From Geosiphon pyriformis (Eukaryota; Glomeromycota; Glomeromycetes; Archaeosporales; Geosiphonaceae): a stretch of DNA of 64,000 nucleotides. Positions 31,641 through 43,661 of this stretch are shown here, one piece after another. The notes below the pieces were generated by a model. It had not been told where the DNA came from and did not search any database. It saw only the letters and a program-made list of their open reading frames with translations. The stretch is from NCBI GenBank assembly GCA_016748015.1, contig JAAOMT010000664.1, forward strand, positions 180,786 to 244,785. The letters are read 5' to 3'. Position 1 is the first letter of the stretch. Each line of letters begins with the position of its first letter. Made by a program: the position numbers and the translations under genes.

Positions 31641-33596
31641 TTAAGGTTGATATACCAGTGTTTGATAGATTGGTGACAGCATTATTGGCAGGTAAGTAGA
31701 TTGATATTGATTTTGATTCGAGTAATGATTCGGAGTTGGGAACCAGCGATCAGGATTCCAATATTGATTTTCCAATTGTGGGTTACTATAAGCACAGCAA
31801 TCAGTTTTAAGGTGACCTTGTTTACCACAGTTGTGGCAAATTCGCATTTCTTATTGCCATGGCTGATTTGTTGATGATAATGGACGTGACTGATTTTGGA
31901 AACAATTTGCATTTTCCTGATTATTATGTCATTGAGGAGACTGATAAATTGGGCAATTGTCAGCTAAGTATCTCTCTAATTTCTGATTAATGGAATCACT
32001 AAATTGTTTCAGTTTAGAATCCAAGTCAGATGATCTATTCATTACTAAATTTACAGCTTGGATGTGGTTGGCTTCTAACTCAGCAGCTTCAAAATCTCTA
32101 GCATGAATGACTGCAGTAGGAAGATCTACTAGATGCATCGGACATACTCATTGGAGTATGTTGCTGTATAAGCCTCTGATGAACTGATTTAAGATTTGTG
32201 GTGCTGTAAAGTAATCAGCTTGGATAGCTTAGATTTGGCACAGATTTCTGTGAAAGCATCCCAAGTAGGTGGTGACTGCTTTTGTGTCCTTTTGTTTTAG
32301 GGTGGTGAAAGTACTTGCCAGACAGTTGATGCTGTTATTATCACTAAAATATCTTAAGAATTCTGTTTTAAATGCATTAAAATTTTGGAGTTTCTGGGCC
32401 AAGCTATGATACCATGAATTGACAGTATTCTTTAGGAAATATGAGATGACTTGTATAGTTCTTGCATCATCCCAATTATTTGCAGTAATGGCTTTGGCAA
32501 TGTTATTGATCCATGCCTGGGTATTGTTCTCTTTGCTGGTGAACTTTTCAAGTTTTGTGATTAGTGCAAAAACCATTGGTGTGATTGGTTGCTGTTGTTG
32601 TATTGGTAGTTAAAACAGTTGTTGTGATTGCTGAACCGGTTGCTGGATAAGTTGCTGTAGTGGTGGCTGTTGAAGGGGTATTTGCTGCTGTTGAATCAGT
32701 TTGATAATTAGTTCAATTGGTGGCTGATTGATGACAATATTTAGAGGTAAGTTTTGTTGATTAATTAAGTCGGGGTTTTGGTCATTCTGATTTGGCAGAG
32801 TTTTGATTTCTGGATTTTCTAGATTTTGATCTTACTGAGTTTGAAAATTCGGGGTCACAATATCTGGGTTCTCAGTAATTGGGTTTTGGTAAGTGAATTT
32901 TTGATTTTCAGATTCTTCTTCCTCTTCTTCTTGTTCTTTTTCCAATTTGGTTGGTTCCCATGGATCAGTAATTCTGAAATCTGGTTGAGATGGTAGTGAT
33001 CAAACTCTTGATGGTATTGGTAATCTTGATTTGAATCCCTTGAAGTATGTGCCATATGGTCCTAATAGATCTTTTTTTTTTTGTTTACTTTGGAATGGAA
33101 ATTGTTCAAATATTAATGTTGTGTTTAATATAGACATGCCTGCTAATGCAATATTGATGGTGCTTCCAGAAGTATAATGATATGATGGATTTGTAGATGA
33201 TTCAATTCTGTGTTTCTTCTAAGTAAGTGGTTGGATCCGTTAAGGTGTTACTGCTGGTATTTGTAATTTTTTTTTGCCTTTACTGGCATAAGTGATTGGG
33301 TATCTTTGTTGTATATGATGTTCAATTTTTTTATTAATCTCAGTGATGATGGATGTGAAATTATAATTTATTGGTAAGCTGGTGTTTTGGATTAATTCAT
33401 GGTAAAAAGTTTTTCTTACTGATTCAGTATTTACTGATGTTCCTAACAAATAAGCAATTCTTTCATTGACGTAGAAATTGAAGGCTGATTCTGCTAATAT
33501 CTGATTGTAATTCAATCCCAAGTGTTGACAGTAGTGTTGAAATAAGAATTTTGCAAATCCTAAATGGTTTGCTCCTATACTTTCTGATTCTGTCAC
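31641..33596 (-). pseudogene. T7 gag with AUG-less N-terminal extension
   Basis: N-terminal segment 33240-33596 (VTESESIGANH..., GTG at the start) aligns with T4. The capsid part from ATG 32576 (MVFALITKLEKFTS..., AQKLQNFNAFKTEFLRYFSD) is in the same frame 340 codons downstream. Knuckle CHNCGKQGHLKTDC is at about 31800-31842. Several in-frame stops. Between the two parts lies a Gln/Pro-rich and Glu-rich linker (about 32600-33000). Confidence 0.72.
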
Positions 33597-33637
33597 TGTT
33601 GATTTATTTGTTGGTGCTGGTTTTCTGTAAGATTATA

Positions 33638-33654
33638 CCTCACAGAGAGCACCA
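33638..33654 (-). other. Primer binding site of T7
   Basis: TGGTGCTCTCTGTGAGG on the minus strand, 2 nt from the LTR edge; identical to the motif in T13. Confidence 0.62.
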
Positions 33655-33656
33655 AA

Positions 33657-34521
33657 TATTACAGATGATTATTTGGTTGTTGGAGTAAATAACAAACCTG
33701 TAACTTGGTGTTCAAAACTGTTGTTGATGATGGAAATCTAAAGATGTGTTTATCTGAAGGTTTTGGTTGAGTTCTTTGTATAATGGACAGAGATTCAGTG
33801 GTAATAATTTTATCCATAGCTTTCTGAAACTGCAGTTTTGTCAATTTTTTTCTCAGCATGATGGCTGGTGTTTCTCCTGGTAAGCTAACCTCAATCAAGT
33901 GTCCTACTCTTATTTCTGAGTCTTTTACCAGTGCTATATCCTGACATTAGTACTCCATGTATTAATCCTCAATAGAGTTAGTAATAACAACAATTAAAAC
34001 ATGAAAATAAAAGAAATAACATAAAGAAATAAGCTAAGGCAATGAACAAGTTAGTATTCTGTTAATAGCCATGATCAAGAGCTATTGTTCTAGTGTGGTT
34101 AAGTATCAATTACTATCAACATAAAGTGTTGATAATGGAGAGTGGATTTGGATGATGAATGATTTATTTATTTAATATTTGTAAATAGAAGATTTCTAAC
34201 TAAAAGATTCTGCTTTTCTACTTTTAATGCTACTGCTATATATACATAATTGATGTTCTACAAGATTGCTCATATTTCCAAGCGATTTGCTATGATTTCT
34301 TGAGCAATGCTCATATTGCTGAGTAATGTGCTCTAATTTTCTAATATCGCTCCACATTGCTGAGCAATATGCCATGATTTTTGACATTGCTTTACATTGC
34401 TGAACAATGTGCCATGATTTCTGACATTGCTCTACATTGCTGAGCAATGTGCTCATGTGCTAAATACTATTCTCTCATTGGTCTGCTATTTTCTATATCT
34501 GTTTTCTTTTTATGAATAACA
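33657..34521 (-). mobile_element. 5' LTR of T7 (family B)
   Basis: 865 bp from TATTACAG (first TG mutated to TA) to GAATAACA on the plus strand. It aligns with the T4 LTR over about 0.6 kb. The U3 side has palindromic repeats (34256-34450). No coding potential; the minus-strand ORF across the repeat is a by-product of the repeat. Confidence 0.82.
34256..34450 (-). repeat. Palindrome-rich tandem repeat in family B LTR
   Basis: Degenerate units of about 38 bp each contain a hairpin such as ACATTGCTGAGCAATGT (34434-34450, perfect arms around one base), with variants at 34393-34410 and 34350-34367. It lies at the U3 end and is absent from solo LTR T12, which has other inverted motifs. Confidence 0.75.
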
Positions 34522-37500
34522 GTGCACCTCCAAAGGGTAAGAGTGCAAGCCAACCAAAAGAAAACCCCTTTTATGGTTTTAACCTAACTGATAATGATCA
34601 TAATATAGATAAACTGGCAATTAACACCTCTGACTTAACAAAAAAAAAGAAGAAAGCCAAGATTGATTTCGTTCTAAATCCCAACAAAGTCTTAACTTCT
34701 GCTGCTGACAATAATAAGCCACCAAAAACTAAGGTTTTTAAAAATTCTTCAAAGTTGGAACCTCCAGAAATAGTACAAAAATCTGGACCCTATTCTGTTG
34801 TTAAAGATTTTATATAAACCCCAGCACATATTACATTTGGCCAACTAATGATCCATCTACAGTTCAGAAAAGATCTTCACAAATCATTGATACCAAAAAA
34901 GAAGACACCAAAAACCAATAAGCATCTTTGTTAAGCTGAACTTGCTGACAACAGCAATGTTATTCCTCTGATTTGCAAAGCCCAAGTGGCTGGCTACTTT
35001 ATTGATTTAATTCTAAACAGTAGATCATCTGTCAATGTAATTGCCAAACACTTTCTAGAAGCCATTGGAAGAAAAATTGATGAATCTTCCACCTGGTCTA
35101 TGACCAATGTACATGGTGACAAAAAAAAAAATCTGGGTATAGCCAAAGCTGTTTTTGTTCACATCAATGGTATTAGCATTGAAACAGACATGGAAGTATT
35201 TGAAGCAAAAGAGTATACTATTATTGTTAGTAATGAGTGGCTTAAGAAAGCCAAAGCACTACTTGACTATAAATTTTGCAAACTAACCATCAGATGTGAT
35301 AAAAAACTTATTGTAGTTAAATGCTGTTATTGAACAACTCTTCTAGCAACCAAACAGAACCAAGAAGAAGAACAATCAAATGAATCAGATGATAATAAGA
35401 GTGATGATAAAAATCAAAAAAAACCAGAAGAAACTGCTGAACTTGCCTATACTATCTTTACCAGCAATGGCAAACTATTGGACAATGTTAAAGCTGACAA
35501 AGAAGAAATCATAGTAAATGACAAGCTAATCTGCTGGCCCTACTATAATATCCTCAGAAGAACCTTTGACAGAAAATCTGGCAAGAAAGCCAAATACAGT
35601 TATTGGTGGCATGGCCTTTGTGGATGGTGCTGGTGTAATAAACCTTTGTATTTATCAAGTGATAAATGCAAATTTTGCCTGATCTATTACAAAAATTGAA
35701 AACCAATTAGCTTGATACCTTGAGAAGAACTTAAAGAAGTACAAAAGTTTTTTGAGAATAAACCATCTAAAATTCAATCACTAATTGTAGAACAAAGAGA
35801 ACCTTCCCCTAAAGAAAAAAAAATTGACATTAAAAATCTGTTGGCTAGAAATAGCCCAGTTATTTCAAAAGAAAATTACACTCCTGAACAAACCCATGTG
35901 ATACAACACACTATCACTACAAAAGAAACTCATCTCATCCATTTGAAGCCTTATCAATCCAATTGACACAATGATAAGTTTATTAAAAAAGAAATAAACT
36001 GGATAAAAAATCTTGGATTCATACAAAAAACCAAGAGTAAATGGGCTTTTTCAGTTGTAGTGGTATCCAAGAAAGATGGAACCCTACACTTCTGTGTTAA
36101 CTATTGCCAACTAAATGCCATCACTATAAGAGACATGTACTCACTTCTCAAAATTAATACAATGCTAGATAAATTCAATAGTGCTGCTTTTTTCTCAACC
36201 ATTGACTTAATTGCTGGATTCTGGCAAGTAGAGATGGATCCAGAAAACAGAAAGAAAACTGCTTTCATTACCAAGTATGACACTTATGAATTCACAGTCA
36301 TGCCTTTTGGTCTTACCAATATTCCTTCTACCTTTCAACATCTAATAGATAAAGTGTTTAAATCAATAAAAAAAAACTTTGTTCTAGTTTACTTAAATAA
36401 CATAATGGTATATTCAAAAACCTGAGATGAATACCTTGAACATTTACAAAAGGTTTTTGACCTGCTCAAAAATGCTGGTCTTAAGATCAACCCAATCAAA
36501 TCTTTTTTTGGATGCCAATCTACCCAGTTTTTTGGACATTTTATTACAAAAGATGAAATCTTTCCTGATCCAGCTAAAGTCAAAAAAGTTTAGAACATTA
36601 AACAACCAATAAATGTTCCTGAACTATGCTCTTTCCTTGGTTTGGCTTCTTACTATCGCAAATTTATCAAAGATTTCTCTAAAATTGCCTTTCCTCTTAA
36701 TCAGCTACTCAGGAAAAATGTTAATTATCACTGGGGCATTCATCAACAAAAAGCTTTTGAAATTCTGAAGAAAAAACTTGTTACTGAACTAATTTTCAAG
36801 TAACCTAATTTGGACCAACTTTTCATTCTTCACACTGATGCATCTGGCTATGGACTTGGTGCTGTTCTTTTACAGAAAAATAAAAATGACAGAGAACATG
36901 GCATAGCATATGCCAGTAGATCTTTTACACCAGCAAAAAAAAACTATTCAGTTACTAAACAAAAATGTCTAGCAGTAGTTTGGGCTACTAGCTACTGGGA
37001 TCAATATTTTTTTGGTGCAAAATTCTTAGTGGTAACAGATCATCAAGCCTTGATTTGGCTGTACAATAAAAAAAAGCTAGAACACAAACAAATAACTTGC
37101 TGGATACTCCACTTGGATGAATTTGACTATAATATTCAACACCACAAAAGAGCAAATTATCAAAAAACTAATGCTCTCTCTAGACTTACCATCCAATAAT
37201 AGTACAACTTCTCAAACCAAACCAACTTAATTATTAGTAACTCTTTTACAAACAAACATGATAATAGATTTGAACAACTATTTTGCCTTAATGAAATTTT
37301 TGGGTAAAGAACAATACCTATCAAAATACACTCAACAGCAAAGAGAACATTTGCACAAACAATTAAATTTCTATTTGATCTGTCAGAACCAATTATATAA
37401 AAGAAACAGAAAATATCCTGACTGTCCTCAAAGAGTTATTAGATTTGAAGAAAAAGAAATTGTAATATACAACATGCACATTGACCCATTAGCTAGACAC

Positions 37501-38451
37501 TTTGGAAAAACAAAAACAATTCAGAAAACTTTAACTTATTATTATTGGCTTACCTTGGAAAAAGACATTGCTGAATACATCAAAACCTGTGACATCTGCT
37601 AGAGAAAAAGCAAACCCAATCACAAAGAAGATATCCATTCAATCTCTGTTGGTTAACTATTTGACAGAATTGGTATAGTGTTGTTGGACTTTTAACAATA
37701 ATTCCTGATGGCAACAGATATATTATCACAGCTACTGACTATTTTACAAAATAAGTAGAAGCAAAAATCACCTCAGACCAAACAGCAGTCTCAATAGCCA
37801 ATTTTATTTATAAAGATATTATTTGCTGTCATGACTGCTTCAAAAAACTTTTATCTAATAGAGGAAGAGCTTTGCAGGAAAATGGGAATATATCACAAAC
37901 TTTTTTCTCCTTATCACTCCCAAACAAATGGTCTAGTAAAATGTTTTAATAGAATATTATGTAAAACCCTAGCCAAAACCAATAAAGAAACAAACTTATG
38001 GGACAAAGTACTGCTTTCAGCTTTGTTTGCTTATAGAACTGTAAATCATAACATAACAAGTTATGAATCTTTTTATCTGCTCTATGGATGCATAGCAACA
38101 CTACCAATAGAAACTGACATTGAAACAATATCCTTTGAAGAAATTACAATAGGAAATTACAAAAATATTTTGCAAAGAAGACTTGGTACCATTCTTGACT
38201 CCTTAGTAGAAGCATAAATAATTGCTTTTAAAAAGATAAAACAGTTTTAAAAAAAGCTTAAAAGAAAGAAAACTTATAAAACACTTTCTTTAAGTGTTGG
38301 TAACTTGGTATTGGAATACTGTTCAGACAGAGACAATGTCTATGGTGATAAATTCTCTAGCTAGTGGAAAAGTCCTTTTATAGTCAACAAAGTTTTGAAC
38401 AATGGTTCTTATATTTTTTAAGATTAATCTGGAACAATCTTCAATGATTGT
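34522..38451 (+). pseudogene. T8 pol (protease, Cys-rich, RT/RNase H, integrase)
   Basis: Protease core LILNSRSSVNVIAKHF has both DSG residues altered. Cys-rich module at about 35600-35680: CGWCWCNKPLY, then CKFCLIYYKN. RT: STIDLIAGFWQ and FVLVYLNNIMVYS (YLDD now YLNN). RNase H HTDASGYGLGAV and VVTDHQAL near 36830-37050. Integrase CDIC, and LLSN-GR with Asn for the second Asp. Many stops, mostly TAG, TAA or TGA at Gln or Trp positions. The gene is cut by T9 in the C-terminal domain. Confidence 0.8.
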
Positions 38452-39409
38452 TGTTACCAGTGGAATTTTAGCTATTAATTAGCATGAAATTATCTTCATA
38501 ATTCTTATTATTAAGTAACATATTATTATCATTTCGATTATTACTTATTAATTAGCCAATTTATCAAATATTATTACTCAATCAATAACTCGATTTGTAC
38601 TATAAAAATTAAGATGCTCAAATTACACAATATCCTGAACCATTTAATATAGTCAAAATTCGCCGAAATTAATGGAAAAATTGCCGAAATAATCAATAAT
38701 TCGTAGAAATAACTTGTAGTTTGCCAAAATGTATCTTTAGTTTACCCAAATTGTAGAAAAAAGAAAAGTGCAAGTTCAAAGACTAGTACTACAACAAGTT
38801 GTATAAAAAAAGAGCTTTTCTCTTCAAGAAAATGTATCTTTTCCATATTTTACCATAGTATTTTACTTTAGATATCTTAATTGAAACAAATTACTTTTTA
38901 CAAAATCAAATAAAAATTAAATATTCAAAAACCAAATCCTCATAATTATTACACTTAAAATTCCCTTAAACACAACTAACATTTTGAAATTGATTAGCTA
39001 CCAATTTCAATAAGCTGTTAGTGATTTCAGGCCTGAATAGAAAACGTTTCTCTTAATAAAATTCTATTTCTTTTACATTTCTTTTATTTTCTTATCATAA
39101 TTATTAGGGTAGCCTATAGATGAGATTCCTGTAGAAGAGTTGACTTTCACAGCAAAATAACTATGCATTTTAGTGAGCTTCCAGATGAGCAATTCCTGAG
39201 AAAGAGTTGATGTTTACTACAACATAACTATACAAAGTAACTGGCACAGAATTGGCCATTCCACTTATAAGCCCAGCAGTTCAAATTATAGGAAATAATT
39301 TGAAGATAAATTCAGTTATTGGAGGTTCAACTACTTCTAGAAAACGTAAATTTACAACAAACAGACATTAACAACATTCAAAAAAAGAGACCAAAAACCT
39401 CCAGTAACA
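38452..39409 (+). mobile_element. 5' LTR of T9
   Basis: 958 bp, TGTTACCAG to CCAGTAACA. Very AT-rich, without the 12-bp array of family A. Contains AATAAA-like signals. No coding potential seen. Confidence 0.9.
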
Positions 39410-39411
39410 TT

Positions 39412-39427
39412 TGGTGCTTTCTTATAG
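39412..39427 (+). other. Primer binding site of T9
   Basis: TGGTGCTTTCTTATAG, 2 nt after the LTR; a diverged version of the shared TGGTGCTCTCTGTGAG. Confidence 0.55.
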
Positions 39428-39455
39428 AAATAACACAGCAACAACAAAATTCAAA

Positions 39456-41170
39456 GTGGTGAACACACCAGACACAACAACTCTAAAGTATTATCAGTCA
39501 ATTTACATCCACTACAAGCAAAAATTCAACATCTCAGACGGAATTGAAGTTATCAAGAAATCAGTATACCAATACATTGAAAACCACATCAACAATTATT
39601 TTTTTGGAAACTACAACATTTCAGAAGTGAGAAGCAATCTTTACAATAATTTAGTGCACTATTCACAATTGGGAACAGAAGACCTAAACAGTGAAACACT
39701 TGCTACCTACTTCCAAGAACTTAATTTTAACATTATTGAGTATTGTGAAGAAAAATACCCAGTACAGTTCAAATACTCTTTTGACTTTGAATTAAAAACT
39801 AAACCAAGCAACAAAGACAAACAAAAAGTAAAACAATACTCAAAAACCACTCCAAACACTCCAATACTACCAAAGACAACTGCCAAACACTTGCAAACAT
39901 CTGAACAAGGAACCAATATCAAATTACCACTTTCTATTACACTATTTTTAATTTTACTTCCTCAACTACAAACACCAAATTCACCACTTAACTGTTTTTC
40001 CAGACCAGAAGATTATTAGTTACCTAGAAATCCTATTCAACAGCAGAAACCCATATCAACAAGCACCAATATTATTGATTATTTACAAAAAATCGAAAGT
40101 AATCATTCAGAAAACTTGGAAAGTAAAAAAACTGAATCAAAACAAAAAGAAACCACAGAAAACGAAGAAGAAATGGCAACTGCTTATATTGCAAAGATTC
40201 CAGAATTCACTGGTGAAGACAATGATACCAGTCCTCAAAAATAGCTTGACAAAGTTCAAAAAACAGAAGATGCAAATGGTTGGAATGCAGCAAAAATGCT
40301 TAAAGCAATCTCATACTTTTTCCAAGGAACTGTAGAAGAATGGTTTGAAAACTTAAGAGAACCATTTGAAAACTGGCAAGCATTCAAAGATGCTTTTCTC
40401 TAACAATTCACTGACAACAACACTTTTATCACTCTCAGAAACTGCTTTTGCAATATCAAGCAAGAAACATTTAAAACTGTTATGACCTATCTTAGAAAAT
40501 TCAACAAACTTCTCAGACAAATTCGACAATTGGAAACCAATGACTACTATTCTAATGCTCAAATTCTGGATCAGTTTATAGCAGAGTTAAAAGACAAACT
40601 GATTAAAAAAGTCCACCCACATGTTCCAGCAGACTTAGCAACTACTATTAGATATGCAAAAAGCTATGAAATGGCAATGAAAGAAGCAAATCACACCAAG
40701 CTTGTAAATCTTGCAATTGGAGAAACCAGCTCAACAGCTGAAGAGAAGATAGACCAACTCACAAAGAAGGTTGAAAGCTATTTTACAAACCAACAACAAC
40801 AGCAGCAATAACCACAAAGATATCAATCTTCACAATGATGCAATCAAAACAACTTTGGATCACCATCTAACAACCAATCTCAAATTTGTCATTATTGTAA
40901 AATTCCAGAACATTGGAAACAAAATTGCAAGAAATTACAAAAAAACCAACAAAACAAGAGTAATCAATGTTACTCTTCACCACAACAATCTTATTACCAA
41001 CCTCCACTACTAACTTATTACTCACCAAGACCACAAAATCAAAACAATTACTATTAACCAGCTCCACAACCAATGCAGCAACAATGTTAGCAACCTTTAC
41101 CAATTCAGCAATATCAGACACCACTCATTCAACAATATCAAATACTAGCCAGAAGATTGGTTCAACATAA
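39456..41170 (+). pseudogene. T9 gag with AUG-less N-terminal extension
   Basis: The frame is open from the PBS with GTG-GTG at 39456 and no ATG until 40173, where the capsid part starts in the same frame (MATAYIAKIPEFTGED). The capsid contains SYFFQGTVEEWF and FKDAFL-stop-QFTDN; a Gln-rich tail and knuckle CHYCKIPEHWKQNC (40887-40928) follow. Stops at 40017, about 40243, 40401 and 40808 replace probable Gln codons. Structural protein forming the particle. Confidence 0.72.
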
Positions 41171-41479
41171 CTAATTCACACCCCAAAATCAATTTCAAAA
41201 TAACAACAACAGAATCAATCCAAATAACCAGTTGGTTTCTCAAAATTCTGGTCAGCAAAGACCCAATCACTATCACATTCAACTCAGTTATCTTACAATA
41301 TCTGAAGGATCAGATTTTCAACAACCTGCACTTTCTAAAAGTGAAGCTGCAGTACCAAGACAAAACTCTTTCAACAATACAATCTCACCAGCCAAATTGC
41401 TCAAAATGCCAACCTTTCAGATATATTTTCATTCGAATTTGAAGCAAATGAATCACCATTCTTGCTTAGAAATGCAGCA

Positions 41480-41900
41480 GCTAATGAACAAAAAGCTATC
41501 ACTACTATGTACACTAAAGCTACAGTAGAAAGAAAACTCATCCAACTAATTCTAGACAGTAGATTAGCTGGAAGTATTATCACCTACCAGTTAATATAAC
41601 AGCTTCAAAGAACTGTTGACAGACCAGCCCAAACTGTAATTGTTACAGCAGATGATATGAAAAAGACACCAATAAGAGAAATTGACAATTTTCCATTTAC
41701 TATTGATGAAATTACCATTCCAGTCAAAGTTTTAGTTATGGATGCACCCCAATATTAAGCTCTGGTCGGAAATAATTGGCTTCTTAAAGCCAATGCAAAC
41801 TTAGACTGGGAAACCCAGGAATTAAAAATCTCATACCAAGGACAATACACCATAGTACTTGCTACTTGTGGAACTTTCAACAAACAATCAGAAAAAGCCC
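41480..41900 (+). pseudogene. T9 protease (DSR variant)
   Basis: LILDSRLAGSIIT, then TADDMKKTPIREIDNF and VLVMDAPQY-stop-ALVGNNWLLKAN. The catalytic Gly is Arg, as in T7. At least two internal stops. Confidence 0.7.
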
Positions 41901-42109
41901 CAGTATTTGAATTTGAAGAGAAGAAAAAAATGCCACTTATTAAAACTTACATGGCTCTTGGATCAACATTCAATTGGGCTGAGAAAACAGAACAAAATTT
42001 TTGAAGAATCAAGAAGATAGAAGAAAGTTAGATATTCCACACCAGAACCACGAAAAAAACCACCATACATTCCACTAAAATACAAAGATTGTAAAAAGAA
42101 GCTTTCTTT

Positions 42110-42480
42110 TATGAGAGCCTGTATTTTTCCAGAAGAAAAATATGAAACTTGTACCTGCTACTTTTGCAAAGCATGCCATAGAGAATGATTTAGATTCCCA
42201 AAAAGAAGTAGAAAATAGGATAACACACTTTGCTTCACATGTGAAGACATACTACCAGAAGAATACAACTGGATTGATATTGCAATAAGAGGAGAAGTAT
42301 GTGATCAAATCTGTCAATATGCTCTATTAATCTCAGAAAAAGTTAAAAGAGGAACACCATTTGATGCAGCATATAACAGTGCTCTCAACAAACTCTATTA
42401 CTACCCTCATGATGCTAAAATGATCTTTGACCTAGCAATGGCTTTAATTAATAGAGCCACACAAGAAAATGTCCACTAAA
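42110..42480 (+). pseudogene. T9 Cys-rich module upstream of dUTPase
   Basis: Shows YETCTCYFCKACHRE, TLCFTCEDILPEEYNWIDI, and RGEVCDQICQYALLIS followed by KRGTPFDAAYNSALN. This matches the T4 module position by position (C-x2-C, C-x2-C, C-x3-C-Q-Y, then RKG-x-P-x-D-A-A). It is broken by two stops. A further Cys group (CKECVMSCNNQWC) lies at about 42630-42670 just before dUTPase. Likely zinc-binding; unassigned. Confidence 0.62.
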
Positions 42481-42614
42481 TGAAAAAAGCTGAATATATT
42501 AAATATACAATGAAATTAGCTGGATTTGATTATAAAGATAAAATAGAAACCTACCACCAAATTGCAAGCCACACATATTCAACCAAAGAAGTTCAAATTC
42601 AATGATTAGAGCAA

Positions 42615-43245
42615 ATGAACATTCAATTATGTAAAGAATGTGTTATGTCTTGCAATAACCAATGGTGTTTAGAATACTATGCTTTTAGCATTCCTCTGCC
42701 AGATGAAAATGAAATCGAATTTGGAGTATTTGAATTAGTAGAAGAACTACCAACCACCCCTATCTACCTTTTTGAAAATCAATTACCCCTACAACTTAAA
42801 TATTTCGACAACTATGGCCAAGGAATCAGACCAGAAAAAGCACACAAAATTGATGCTGGATATAATCTAAGATATCCAGGAAAAGATACTTTAGTTCTTC
42901 AACCAAAATCTTTGACAAAAATCAATCTTAAAATTGCTCTTGAAATTCCACCTGGAGCAATGGTTCAAATTGCATCCAAATCATCATTGGCAAGCAAAGG
43001 AATCAATGTTAGAAAAGGAGTCATAGATGCAGGATATACTGGAGACATCACTATCATGTTGCAGAATGAAACAGACAAACCATTTAGGATTAAACATGTT
43101 GAAAAGATTGCCTAAGCAATTTATCTACCCTTAATCAACATTTCGGGTTTACAATCAGTAAACAACAGAAAACAATTGGAAAAAAATAAAAGAGGAACTC
43201 AAAATTTTGGTTTAACTGGACGATTTACAGTTCCAGTAAACATAG
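42615..43245 (+). pseudogene. T9 dUTPase domain
   Basis: Motif 1 DAGYNLRY (Asp to Asn in the usual DAGYDL), motif 2 ASKSSLASKG, motif 3 GVIDAGYTGDI with the catalytic-type Asp and Tyr, motif 4 KIA-stop-AIYLP (TAA for the Gln of RIAQ), motif 5 RGTQNFGLTG. Length fits a trimeric dUTPase of about 130-150 residues. N-terminal residues belong to the Cys-rich linker. The single stop at about 43114 leaves everything else in frame. Confidence 0.85.
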
Positions 43246-43661
43246 CTCTTAATACACAGAATGAATCACACCAGATTCTTCAACTTTTCCAACCAATTAC
43301 CATTTCACTTTTTGGTGAATATCATGAAATTTACACTTGCTCAAAACCCACCACTACCCAACAAATTTTTGAATTCAATGAACAAATCTGTCTAAAAAAC
43401 GAAATCTTAATCCTAAACATTTATATTTTCAAAGGAATAAAAAAATTTTGACTCATATTCTACAATCCCAATAATTACCTTATTGTCTTAATAAACAAAC
43501 TAAAAATTGGAATTATACACAGTAACATCTTTCAAGATAAAAACCCTTAAAGTGTCTCTAATTTCATCGAAATTGTAAAGCACACTTTACTTCCAAATCC
43601 AAATATCATTTCTACCACTGAAAACTACCATCTTTTGGAAGAAAAACTCTCTTAAATTAAC

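Larger units (their letters stand above)
24618..34521 (-). mobile_element. Ty3/gypsy element T7 (family B) split by R4
   Basis: Minus-strand order: 5' LTR (34521-33657), PBS, gag with N-terminal extension, protease, Cys-rich module, dUTPase, [R4 insertion], pre-RT linker, RT, RNase H. It ends in the RNase H/integrase linker at 24618 next to R3. Integrase and 3' LTR are missing. The right edge lies directly against T8 pol at 34522. Confidence 0.86.

Noticed and set aside
34196-34456. 86-aa minus-strand ORF with internal repeats (QCQKSWHIVQQC-like)
   Set aside because: It is the translation of the LTR palindromic repeat; no start context and no counterpart in T4 or T12.
38452-39409. LTR of T9 as an unrelated intergenic region with a host promoter
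   Set aside because: It is repeated at 47349-48305 and both are flanked by the same TTGT duplication.
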